Shown: positions 43,313 through 50,495 of the stretch, one piece after another
How positions within the stretch are numbered: position 1 is the stretch's first letter
Layout: every line of letters begins with the position of its first letter
From: Haladaptatus litoreus
GTDB taxonomy: Archaea; Halobacteriota; Halobacteria; Halobacteriales; Haladaptataceae
Direction: 5' to 3'
DNA length: 64,000 nt
NCBI RefSeq assembly: GCF_900156425.1
Contig: NZ_FTNO01000001.1
Location: 1-64,000 of the forward strand
Translations under genes and position numbers: made by a program
The notes under the pieces: model-generated
Database searches by the model: none
What the model saw: the letters and a program-made list of their open reading frames with translations, nothing else
Told to the model about the DNA's origin: nothing

Positions 43313-44002
43313 CTAAATCTCTCGGTCGCCGACGTGTTCGACCGTGGTCTCCGCATCGCCGACCAGCAAATTCTCGATGGTTTCGATGACGAGTTCGGGG
43401 TCTGCATCTCCGTCCACCTTGGCGATGCTCCCGACCGAATGCGGGTCGAATGGTACGTCGAGCGCCGCATAAATCGGGTCGAGGACGCTCGCGATTTCGT
43501 CGTGGCCGTCAACGACGACGACGCCGGACACCAGCGCCGCCCCGGTTCTAACTCGCTGTGCGACCCCCGCGAGTTTTCCGTTCCACTGAAGCGAGTAGTC
43601 GCCCGGACAGAACGAACGCGGCGGTTCGCCGCGCTGGGCCGGAACACCGAGTCGCCAGAAGGCCCGCTGAACTGCCTCGGTCGTTTCGGCGTATCGCTCT
43701 TCCATCCCGCGTCGCATATCCGCGAGTGGAACTGTGTGGGCGAACGCGACTGTCGTTCCAGTGTAGGCGACTGCTCGTCCACCGACGCTTCGCTCTACTG
43801 ATTCGAACTCGCACGTTTCGGCGACGGATTTCGCCACATCGAACCCATCGGCGCGGGCATCCCGTCGCCCGAACGCGATTTGGCGGTGGGGTGTCCACAC
43901 TCGAACTGCGGCCTCGTCGCTGTCCGCCGTCTCCGTGAGCATCGTGGCGGTGACCGTCCGGTCTTCATCTCGCGTCTCGGCTCGACCACGAAGCACGCGC
44001 AT
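43313..44002 (-). CDS. Lipoate-protein ligase A family protein
   Basis: The product is 229 residues from the ATG at 44002. It shows the biotin/lipoate ligase fold: 'RVWTPHRQIAFGRRDA', 'SVGGRAVAYTGTTVAFAHTV' (R-x-G-G-x-x-V-x-H-like loop altered to 'RSVGGRAVAYTGTTVAFAHTV'), 'FCPGDYSLQWNGKLAGVAQR' with the conserved Lys, and 'ALVSGVVVVDG'. Transfers lipoate, octanoate or a related acyl group to a protein Lys, or may be a nonenzymatic relative. The upstream extension of the frame is rejected as it covers the divergent gene. 25 bases separate it from the dihydroorotase gene on the same strand. Confidence 0.78.
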   Translation of the reverse strand: MRVLRGRAETRDEDRTVTATMLTETADSDEAAVRVWTPHRQIAFGRRDARADGFDVAKSVAETCEFESVERSVGGRAVAYTGTTVAFAHTVPLADMRRGMEERYAETTEAVQRAFWRLGVPAQRGEPPRSFCPGDYSLQWNGKLAGVAQRVRTGAALVSGVVVVDGHDEIASVLDPIYAALDVPFDPHSVGSIAKVDGDADPELVIETIENLLVGDAETTVEHVGDREI

Positions 44003-44056
44003 AGCACCCCATTGTAACCCGACGTATGTAAACGCACTCGGTCTAGAGTGGGTTGC

Positions 44057-44938
44057 ATGGTCGGGCTTTCGCCGGAGGTTCTGTCGCACTATCCGAGATT
44101 TTCTCTGTACAACTCTCCCTACACGGCCCACGACGAGGGCTGTGCTATCGACCTGTACCCCGGCAGTGGTGATTTCCGAGCATCGGACAGTCGAGCGGGG
44201 AGCGAAGCGACCCGTGAGACGAGCGCGCCCAGTCCTGTCGCTGGCGAGGTAGTCGAAACCCGGACGGTGACCGCCCCGCAGAAACCCTACGCCGTGGCAC
44301 ACGACTACCTCATTGTGGTCGATACCGGTGACTATCTGGCCCGGATGCTCCACGTCGAGCCGAGTGTCGAACCCGGCGACTGGGTCGAAGTCGGCGACTC
44401 GCTGGGAGCGATGGTTCGGTCGGGATTCTTCGCGCCGTGGGTCGCAAACCACATCCACCTCGGTTTTCGCCCGCGGGATTCGAACCCGGTTCGGGCCTCC
44501 GGGTCGCTTCCGATGGAGTGTTCGGTGGAAATCGAACCGCTCGCGTGGGACGGGTCGGGCCGCGTGGTTGCTACTGGCGACACCTTCGTCGTCCTCGATT
44601 CACCGACGCATCCCGCACCCGGCGAGCGATTTGCTGGAATTGCGGCTATTGCGGGCGATGAAACCATCGTACTCGACGGCGGACTCCCGCATTACGAGGG
44701 CGGCGGCGCGCTGGCGCAGCGCTTTTCCGATATTTCAGCTTCCGTCTCGCTTTTGGGTTCGTCCGTCGGCAGAGCCGACGGACGAACCGTGACGTGGAAC
44801 GACGTGGAAATTCGTGCGAACGGAACGCCGATTACCGGCCTCTCGCTGTTCGTCGCGCGCGAGCAGTTCGGCGCGAAACTCGTCTGTCCGGGCCACGACT
44901 TTTCTGTTGGGGACTCGATTTCCGTGAGCATTCGCTGA
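44057..44938 (+). CDS. M23-peptidase-like fold protein
   Basis: The product is 293 residues from the ATG at 44057 (GTG 44048 in frame is less likely). The N-terminal 130 residues resemble an M23/LytM-type beta fold: 'EGCAIDLYPG', 'SPVAGEVVETRTV', 'DYLIVVDTGDYLARMLHVEPSVEPGDWVEVGDSLGAMVRS' and 'VANHIHLGFR', which has the His-x-His of the zinc site. The C-terminal half is a different beta-rich domain with 'GTPITGLSLFVAREQFGAKLVCPGHDFSVGDSI'. No signal peptide. The cytoplasmic location and the partial motif argue against simple cell-wall cleavage. Confidence 0.65.
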   Translation: MVGLSPEVLSHYPRFSLYNSPYTAHDEGCAIDLYPGSGDFRASDSRAGSEATRETSAPSPVAGEVVETRTVTAPQKPYAVAHDYLIVVDTGDYLARMLHVEPSVEPGDWVEVGDSLGAMVRSGFFAPWVANHIHLGFRPRDSNPVRASGSLPMECSVEIEPLAWDGSGRVVATGDTFVVLDSPTHPAPGERFAGIAAIAGDETIVLDGGLPHYEGGGALAQRFSDISASVSLLGSSVGRADGRTVTWNDVEIRANGTPITGLSLFVAREQFGAKLVCPGHDFSVGDSISVSIR

Positions 44939-44974
44939 GTTCGAAGGGCATCTACCGATTCGAGGGTTGGCTAA

Positions 44975-45448
44975 CTACTGCGTACAGTTTCGGTATTCTT
45001 CTTTCAACGTCTGGTATCTTTCATCGTGGCGAATCTCGTCCCATCTTCGTTTAAAAATCTTCGCCGCTTCGCGCTTTTCCGAGTCGGCCCAGCGTTCCGG
45101 TTCTCGTTCTTCGCCATCGTCATCGTACTTCTTCCCACCGGGATATTTCGCGTAGCGCATCGCCCGCGTGAACCCCATCTGGCAGTACTTTCGCGCCATA
45201 TCCATCCCGACGAAGTCGCCGTTCTCGCGGTAGGTTTCGTACTGTTCGAACAGTTTGTTTGCCGACTCTTCTGCTGATTCGGGGTCGGCATACGACCAGT
45301 GCGGAAGCAGTTCGGATTTGTACGGTTCGACTTTGAACACGCCTTTTTCGCTTCCGTCGAGTTCGTAGTTCTCGATGTACTTTTCGGGGTGTTCTCGATA
45401 GTTTGCGTCGTCTTCCGGGCCGTCGGTTTCCGATTGGTCGTTCGACAC
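44975..45448 (-). CDS. DUF4385 family protein
   Basis: The 157-residue product is acidic with the family core 'PEKYIENYELDGSEKGVFKVEPYKSELLPHW', 'FVGMDMARKYCQMGFTRAMRYAKYPGGKKY' and 'KREAAKIFKRRWDEIRHDERY'. DUF4385 occurs in bacteria and haloarchaea with no established function. No membrane segment or signal. Single gene with a 13-bp hairpin upstream, between it and the next minus-strand gene. Confidence 0.85.
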   Translation of the reverse strand: MSNDQSETDGPEDDANYREHPEKYIENYELDGSEKGVFKVEPYKSELLPHWSYADPESAEESANKLFEQYETYRENGDFVGMDMARKYCQMGFTRAMRYAKYPGGKKYDDDGEEREPERWADSEKREAAKIFKRRWDEIRHDERYQTLKEEYRNCTQ

Positions 45449-45497
45449 TGCGTTTCGATTCGTGTTCCGTGCTGTTGGCTCGTTCGGCTAAGCGGTT

Positions 45498-45526
45498 GGG
45501 CGGGCAGGCCGTCGGCCTGCCCGCCC
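45498..45526. terminator. Perfect 13-bp GC-rich hairpin
   Basis: GGGCGGGCAGGCC (45498-45510), loop GTC, GGCCTGCCCGCCC (45514-45526). It lies in the 106-base gap after the isochorismatase gene and before the next gene on the same strand. No T-run follows, so a terminator or RNA-end role is only possible. Confidence 0.45.
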
Positions 45527-45554
45527 TCCGAGTTACCGATTTCGGAACGTTTCC

Positions 45555-46127
45555 CTACTCGAACTCCACGTCGTCCAACTCCACACCTTCCCCGAACAAC
45601 CACGCAGAGTGTTCTACCGCGTACTCCTTGTGGCCCTCTTCGATGTATCCCACGGCGTCCTCCACGATTACCGGCTTGAAATCCCGCAATCCGGCGCTTC
45701 CGGCGGTGTGGAGGACACAGACGTTCGCCAGCGTTCCGCAGATGAGCAGGTCTTTGATGCCGTGTGTGTCGAGATAGCCTTCGAGGTCGGTCTGGTAGAA
45801 GGCGTCGTAGGTGTGTTTCGTGACGACGTGGTCGTCCTCGTGCACGTCGAGCTCGTCCACGATTTCGGTTTCCCACGTCCCTTCGACGACGTGTTCTCCC
45901 CAGCGGTCGAACTCGTCGTAGTAGTGCGTGTCCTCGAACTGCTCCGGCGGGTGAACGTCGCGGGTGAACACTACGGACGCACCTGCTTCGCGTGCGCGTG
46001 CGAGAAGTTCTTGAATTTGGTCGAAAACGCCCTCGCTCCCCGGCGCGTAGAGGCTTCCGTCCGGGTGACAGAAGCCGTTTTGCATGTCAACGACGACGAC
46101 GGCGGTCGAATCTGGGTCGAATTTCAT
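45555..46127 (-). CDS. Isochorismatase-like cysteine hydrolase
   Basis: The product is 190 residues from the ATG at 46127 (MKFDPDSTAVVVVDMQNGF). The catalytic triad is visible: Asp14 in 'VVVDMQNGF', Lys104 in 'VVTKHTYDAF', and Cys137 in 'CGTLANVCVLHTA'. Nicotinamidase/pyrazinamidase metal site 'DVHPPEQFEDTHYY' also appears (His59, and His68 or an adjacent Asp). Nicotinamidase is plausible, and a nicotinate phosphoribosyltransferase gene lies 1.7 kb away, so the two could form a NAD salvage route. Confidence 0.83.
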   Translation of the reverse strand: MKFDPDSTAVVVVDMQNGFCHPDGSLYAPGSEGVFDQIQELLARAREAGASVVFTRDVHPPEQFEDTHYYDEFDRWGEHVVEGTWETEIVDELDVHEDDHVVTKHTYDAFYQTDLEGYLDTHGIKDLLICGTLANVCVLHTAGSAGLRDFKPVIVEDAVGYIEEGHKEYAVEHSAWLFGEGVELDDVEFE

Positions 46128-46237
46128 GTCGTCTTCTACGGCAGGTTCCCACCAAATCGTTTCGGCGAACACATCTGTCGTATCACATCACATTCACGAC
46201 CTTTTTTACACAGTAGTCCTACCTGTCCCCTACAGGA

Positions 46238-47737
46238 ATGCGAACGATTACCGTTGTCGCGGTCGCTCTCATGCTCGTCTTGGCAGGATGTTCTTCGACT
46301 CCCACCGAGGACACGACCACGGGCGATCCCGACGTGACGAACACGACGCAAGCCCCCGATGACACACCATCGGGCGAGAGACAAGCAGTTCATCCACCCG
46401 ACCCTGAATCCGACGTATTGGGATGGGAGGAAGGTTACTGGTACAACGAGACGGTCAACGTCACTCGCGACGACGGACTGAACGACTCGGAACTCGACGC
46501 CGTCGTCAGTCGGTCGATGGCCCGCGTCGAGAAGATTCGAGGACTGGAGTTCGATAAAAAAGTCCCCGTAAAAGTCATCTCGCGCGACGAGTTCCGGAGC
46601 GAGCAGGGAAAACAGACGACGCCACCGAAGCGCACGCTGTTCGACAACGTCAAATTCGAGGCGTTGATGATGATTGACGAATCGACCGACTCAATCGCGG
46701 TGCAGACGCAAAACTCCGGAACGTCTGTCGGCGGCTACTACAGCCCTGGAAAGGAATCCATCGTCATCATTTCGAACAACCAGAGTTCGCCCAAGATGAA
46801 CGAGATTACGTTGTCACAGGAGTTGTTCCACGCGCTCCAAGACCAGAAGTTCGGCTTCGACTCGTTCGACCAATCCACTCGTGAGCGACACAACGCCATC
46901 GACGGCGTCGTCGAGGGCGACGGCAACTATCTCGATTATCTCTACGAACAGCGGTGTAACAACGCGTGGCAGGGAACGTGCCTGATGCCCGACGAGAGCG
47001 AAAGCAGTGGCGGGGGTCAACTCGCCAACATCGGCCCGTATCTGCTCAAATTCCAACCGTACAGCGACGGCCCGCCGTTCGTAAAGGCAATCCACGAAGA
47101 GCAGGGCTGGGAGGGTGTCAACGCACTCTACGAGAACCCGCCCGCCAGCACCGAGCAGGTAATCCACCCCGAAAAGTATCCCGACGACGAACCGGCCCAG
47201 ATTACCGTGCAGGACAGAACCAGCAACGGTTGGGAACGTCTGAAACCGGAGGGCCGTCCGAACTTCGGTGAAGTCGGCGAAGCGGGCATCTTCTCGATGT
47301 TCATGTACCCCGCCTACGAGAGTCAGCGCGCACCGGTTATTCCCGCCAACCAGTTCATCAACAGGGATAGCGAAGGTAATCCGCAGGAATTCGACCCGCT
47401 GAACTACCGAAGCACGCCGACCGAAGGCTGGGACGGTGACAAAATCGTCGCCTACACGAACGACAACACGCCGAAAAACGAGACGGGATACGTCTTCAAA
47501 ACGAAATGGGACTCGAACAAAGACGCCACTGAGTTCGTGGACGCCTACAAACGACTGCTCAACTACCGCAACGCAAAGCAGGTCGATGGCCGACAGAACA
47601 CGTGGACGGTGCCCGACAGCACCGGTTTCGGTGACGCCTTCTACGTCCAGCAGAACGGCGACACCGTCGTTATCGTGAACGCGCCGACGGTCAACGACCT
47701 TTCGGACGTTCGACGCGGTTCCGCGCCGCAGGCATAG
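46238..47737 (+). CDS. Hvo_1808-family secreted lipoprotein
   Basis: The 499-residue product has a Sec-type lipoprotein start: hydrophobic 'VVAVALMLVLAGC' with lipobox Cys18, then a Thr/Asp-rich linker. The mature part has 'VVSRSMARVEKIRGLEFDKKVPVKVISRDEFRSEQ', 'SQELFHALQDQKF' (near residue 190) and later 'GDAFYVQQNGDTVVIVNAP'. I recognise the type as the haloarchaeal Hvo_1808 surface-protein family. 'ELFHALQ' looks like a decayed HExxH zinc motif (E-L-F-H versus H-E-x-x-H), so a derived peptidase is a guess. Single gene. Confidence 0.75.
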   Translation: MRTITVVAVALMLVLAGCSSTPTEDTTTGDPDVTNTTQAPDDTPSGERQAVHPPDPESDVLGWEEGYWYNETVNVTRDDGLNDSELDAVVSRSMARVEKIRGLEFDKKVPVKVISRDEFRSEQGKQTTPPKRTLFDNVKFEALMMIDESTDSIAVQTQNSGTSVGGYYSPGKESIVIISNNQSSPKMNEITLSQELFHALQDQKFGFDSFDQSTRERHNAIDGVVEGDGNYLDYLYEQRCNNAWQGTCLMPDESESSGGGQLANIGPYLLKFQPYSDGPPFVKAIHEEQGWEGVNALYENPPASTEQVIHPEKYPDDEPAQITVQDRTSNGWERLKPEGRPNFGEVGEAGIFSMFMYPAYESQRAPVIPANQFINRDSEGNPQEFDPLNYRSTPTEGWDGDKIVAYTNDNTPKNETGYVFKTKWDSNKDATEFVDAYKRLLNYRNAKQVDGRQNTWTVPDSTGFGDAFYVQQNGDTVVIVNAPTVNDLSDVRRGSAPQA

Positions 47738-47827
47738 CTCTACCTTTTCTCGATTCTCTGCCCGACAAACCCGGTGGTTTTTCGCTGTCGCGGGGAAAAC
47801 CCCCGGTATGAGCAACAGGTGGTTCGT

Positions 47828-48973
47828 GTGAGCGACCGATTCGACGTGGTTTCCGAGGATGCGATTCGTGACGGAACCGCGACGGACGCCTACTTTTTGC
47901 GTACCGAAACGACCCTCGAAGCCGCGGGGAAGAATCCACACGTCGTCGCCGAGGTGACCGCCGACCAGTTCCCGACCGGCGAGTTCGAACTTCTCGCCGG
48001 GCTGAAAGACGCGGCCCATCTCCTCTCCGGACTGCCCATCGACGTGGACGCGATGGAAGAAGGGCGACTGTTCGACGGCGGGCCGGTGTGTACCATCGAA
48101 GGCAACTATCTCGATTTCGCGCGACACGAAACTTCGCTTCTCGGCTTTCTGTCCCACGCCTCGGGAATGGCGACGAACGCGCTCGAAGCGCGCGTCGCCG
48201 CGCCGGACTCCCAAATCGCGAGCTTCGGCGCGCGACACGTCCATCCGTCGATTGCCGCAGTAGTAGAACGCTCGGCTCTCGTCGGCGGATTGGATGGCTT
48301 TTCACACGTCGCGGCGGGTGAAATCCTCGGCAAGGAACCGAGCGGCACCATGCCTCACGCGCTTCTCATCTGTTTCGGCAGTGGCGAACAGGAAGCGGCG
48401 TGGCAGGCATTCGATGCGGCAGTCGGCGACGACGTTCCCCGAATCGCGCTCTGTGACACCTTCTCGGACGAAAAAGACGAGGTGCTTCGCGCGGCGAACG
48501 CGCTCGGCGATTCCTTGGACAGCGTCAGAATCGACACCACCGGGTCGCGCCGAGGGGACTTCCGCCACATCCTGCGCGAACTGCGCTGGGAACTCGATTC
48601 TCACGGTTTCGAGAATGTGGACATCTTCGCTAGCGGCGGACTCGGCCCGGACGAACTCCGCGAACTGAGGGACGTGGCGGCAGGATTCGGCGTCGGCAGT
48701 CATATCACCAGTGCGGAACCGGTCGATTTCGCGCTCGACATCGTGGAAATCGACGGTGAACCCGTCGCAAAACGTGGAAAACTCTCCGGTAAAAAACAGG
48801 TGTATCGAACCGCAGAGGGTGGACATCACGTCTCTCTCGCGCGTCACGAGGCCGATGCTGATGGCGAACCGCTACTGCAACCGCTCATTCGTGACGGTAA
48901 AATCGTTCGAGAGTTCGATATTGACACTGCTGCTCGTCACGCTCGCGACGACGCTTCGCTAGTGGATTTCTGA
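47828..48973 (+). CDS. Nicotinate phosphoribosyltransferase
   Basis: The product is 381 residues from the GTG at 47828 (product SDRFDVVSEDAIRDG). It makes nicotinate mononucleotide for NAD salvage. The sequence shows the family order 'GTATDAYFLRTETTLEAAG', 'FDGGPVCTIEGNYLDFARHETSLLGFL', 'SFGARHVHPSIAAVVERSALVGG' (the phosphoribosyl-binding region), 'GTMPHALLICF' and 'IDTTGSRRGDF'. The C-terminus 'ASGGLGPDELREL' and 'GVGSHI' complete the barrel. The isochorismatase-like gene at 45.5 kb may supply nicotinate. Monocistronic. Confidence 0.88.
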   Translation: MSDRFDVVSEDAIRDGTATDAYFLRTETTLEAAGKNPHVVAEVTADQFPTGEFELLAGLKDAAHLLSGLPIDVDAMEEGRLFDGGPVCTIEGNYLDFARHETSLLGFLSHASGMATNALEARVAAPDSQIASFGARHVHPSIAAVVERSALVGGLDGFSHVAAGEILGKEPSGTMPHALLICFGSGEQEAAWQAFDAAVGDDVPRIALCDTFSDEKDEVLRAANALGDSLDSVRIDTTGSRRGDFRHILRELRWELDSHGFENVDIFASGGLGPDELRELRDVAAGFGVGSHITSAEPVDFALDIVEIDGEPVAKRGKLSGKKQVYRTAEGGHHVSLARHEADADGEPLLQPLIRDGKIVREFDIDTAARHARDDASLVDF

Positions 48974-49020
48974 ATTCGGCCGATTTCTACACTCGTTCTC
49001 TCTTTGCTCGATTGGTCAAT

Positions 49021-49623
49021 TTAAATCCGTTCGATACTTCCTTCGGGTTTGCGCTCGCGGAACACTGGCCCTTCGATGAGGGTGACGAACACGTCGTCTT
49101 CTTCCCACGCACCGTGGGGAAGTCCAGCTTTTCGACACGCTCGGTCGAGATATTCGAACTCGCTCCAGTTGTGTTCGGTGGGGAGCGTCGGGTACATCCA
49201 CGCGTGTTTGCCGTGGCCTTCGACCGCGACACCGTGGCGACCCAACGTCACGTCTCGCGTCGGGTTGTCGGTCAGCATCGTGTTCTCGACAATGAACACG
49301 GAGATGTTGAGATTCGACAACTCGGCGGGTTCGATTTCCGACCCACAGGAGTCACCGCTTGCCGCCGCGATGGCGGAATCGACGATTTGGTGTCCTAACT
49401 GTTCGCTCGTGTCGTAGGCACCAGCGCACCCACGGAGACTGCCGCGCCCACGGGTGGACTCCAGCCGGACGAAGACGCCCGTTCGGGCGTAGAATGCTTC
49501 TCGCATACTGCCCGGTTGCTCTCGTTGTCCATTGATAACGTACGAATTTACTGCCTCCCGTGCGAGTTCTACCGCGCGCGTGCCATCCTCGTAAGAGAGG
49601 GCTACTGCCTGTGCCTCAGACAT
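49021..49623 (-). CDS. AMMECR1 family protein
   Basis: The 200-residue product has the family hallmarks 'GVFVRLESTRGRGSLRGCAGAY' (LRGC motif), 'IVDSAIAAASGDSCGSEIEPAEL' and 'GRHGVAVEGHGKHAWMYPTLPTEHNW'. Members occur in archaea and eukaryotes, often near radical-SAM or MEMO genes, with unproven enzyme activity. No membrane segment. The gene is divergent from the RNase P RNA promoter region. Confidence 0.88.
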   Translation of the reverse strand: MSEAQAVALSYEDGTRAVELAREAVNSYVINGQREQPGSMREAFYARTGVFVRLESTRGRGSLRGCAGAYDTSEQLGHQIVDSAIAAASGDSCGSEIEPAELSNLNISVFIVENTMLTDNPTRDVTLGRHGVAVEGHGKHAWMYPTLPTEHNWSEFEYLDRACRKAGLPHGAWEEDDVFVTLIEGPVFRERKPEGSIERI

Positions 49624-49709
49624 ACAAGTTGCTTATGCACAGAAGCATCTTCAACGCTTCCCTTCAATCTGGCTGGCTTTAAGCCCCCATGACTACGAAG
49701 ACCGAACGG

Positions 49710-49716
49710 CTTAAAC
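49710..49716 (+). promoter_or_regulatory. TATA-like box of RNase P RNA
   Basis: CTTAAAC ends 24 bases before the RNA start, the same sequence and spacing as before tRNA-Cys. This fits a stable-RNA promoter. Confidence 0.55.
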
Positions 49717-49739
49717 GCGAGTATGAACTAGTTATCCCC

Positions 49740-50124
49740 GGCAGAGGGAGCTCGGTTCCCGCGGATAACGGTTCCGGTAGTACGTCGGAACCTACGTGAG
49801 GAAAGTCCCCCCACCGTCCGAGCAGGCAACCGGACGCAAGTCCGGAGTGGGAGACCACTGGCTCTGGAACAGAAACGATACCACTTCGTGTGACCGATGC
49901 AGTGTGCGAACCGACCCGAGAGGGGAGGGAGTTAACCCACTAAGGGCGCGTGACGTTCGTCACGCCACGTCGTACTGACTCTGTCAGTGCGCGGATCACG
50001 AAGAATGGATGGAACGGCGAATCCTTGCCGGTGCAAGTCCGTGCCATCATGGTAGCTCGGACACACGGTGCGGACGCTTAGCCGAATGCCGAGCCGAACA
50101 GAAGGGGGCTTACTCCCCTCAGCC
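49740..50124 (+). ncRNA. rnpB: RNase P RNA
   Basis: This roughly 385-base RNA carries the conserved RNase P core: 'GTGAGGAAAGTCC' and 'CCCCCCAC' (CR-I region, about 49794-49815), and 'ACAGAAGGGGGCTTAC' (CR-V region, about 50098-50113). Its ends pair as P1: GGC-GAGGGAG (49740-49750) with CTCCC-TC-GCC (50113-50124). The RNA subunit does the cutting of pre-tRNA 5' leaders with archaeal Rpp proteins. A T-run (50126-50130) follows. The ends are estimates. Confidence 0.9.
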
Positions 50125-50129
50125 GTTTT

Positions 50130-50222
50130 TCAGATGCCGAACGCCACTGCCAGTAATGCAACCCCTGCGAGCACTTCGACAGCGACCATCGCTAGGGCGG
50201 CGCTTGCTTTGATGTGCGTCAT
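50130..50222 (-). CDS. Possible 30-residue single-helix membrane peptide beside rnpB
   Basis: The minus-strand frame from an ATG at 50222 reads MTHIKASAALAMVAVEVLAGVALLAVAFGI and stops at the T-run of the RNase P RNA. It is almost wholly hydrophobic with a short basic start, as small membrane peptides are. Paired inverted repeats at 50285-50328 lie upstream. Chance frames of this length and hydrophobicity occur, so the call is tentative. Confidence 0.35.
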   Translation of the reverse strand: MTHIKASAALAMVAVEVLAGVALLAVAFGI

Positions 50223-50284
50223 ACTACCCAGTTACACGGTACACTGCGACCCCAATAAGTGAGAACGATGGTTATGCACCGTTT

Positions 50285-50328
50285 CCGTTTTCAACGGTCT
50301 ATTAACGGATTGAACGGTTTTGAACCGT
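50285..50328. promoter_or_regulatory. Two inverted repeats 30 bp apart (operator-like)
   Basis: CCGTT-TTC-AACGG (50285-50297) and ACGGTT-TTG-AACCGT (50314-50328) share the same arm letters and have centres 30 bases apart (about three helical turns). They lie in the gap between the small frame and the metal-ATPase gene, about 170 bases before the latter. A regulator binding two sites is a reasonable guess. Confidence 0.4.
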
Positions 50329-50463
50329 GTTTTTCACACTAAATATGCCGATGAAACGTTCCTGGAACGCAGAGAAACAAAGTCAGACGAGCGTCTTATT
50401 GTTAACTATGGTTGTATTATTTAATAAATATTCCACAAACCGCCCCGGTTTTGTGGCAGGGTG

Positions 50464-50471
50464 ATTAATAA
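50464..50471 (+). promoter_or_regulatory. TATA box of the metal ATPase
   Basis: ATTAATAA ends 24 bases before the ATG at 50496, giving a leaderless or nearly leaderless message. Confidence 0.55.
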
Positions 50472-50495
50472 CTCTTCAGCTACTACGGTCCGATA

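Noticed and set aside
42139..43389. A 416-residue plus-strand frame
   Set aside because: It is antisense to the dihydroorotase, with no recognisable motif.
46814..48244. A 476-residue minus-strand frame across two genes
   Set aside because: It runs antisense to both the lipoprotein and the nicotinate phosphoribosyltransferase genes, and its composition is Arg/Val-rich.
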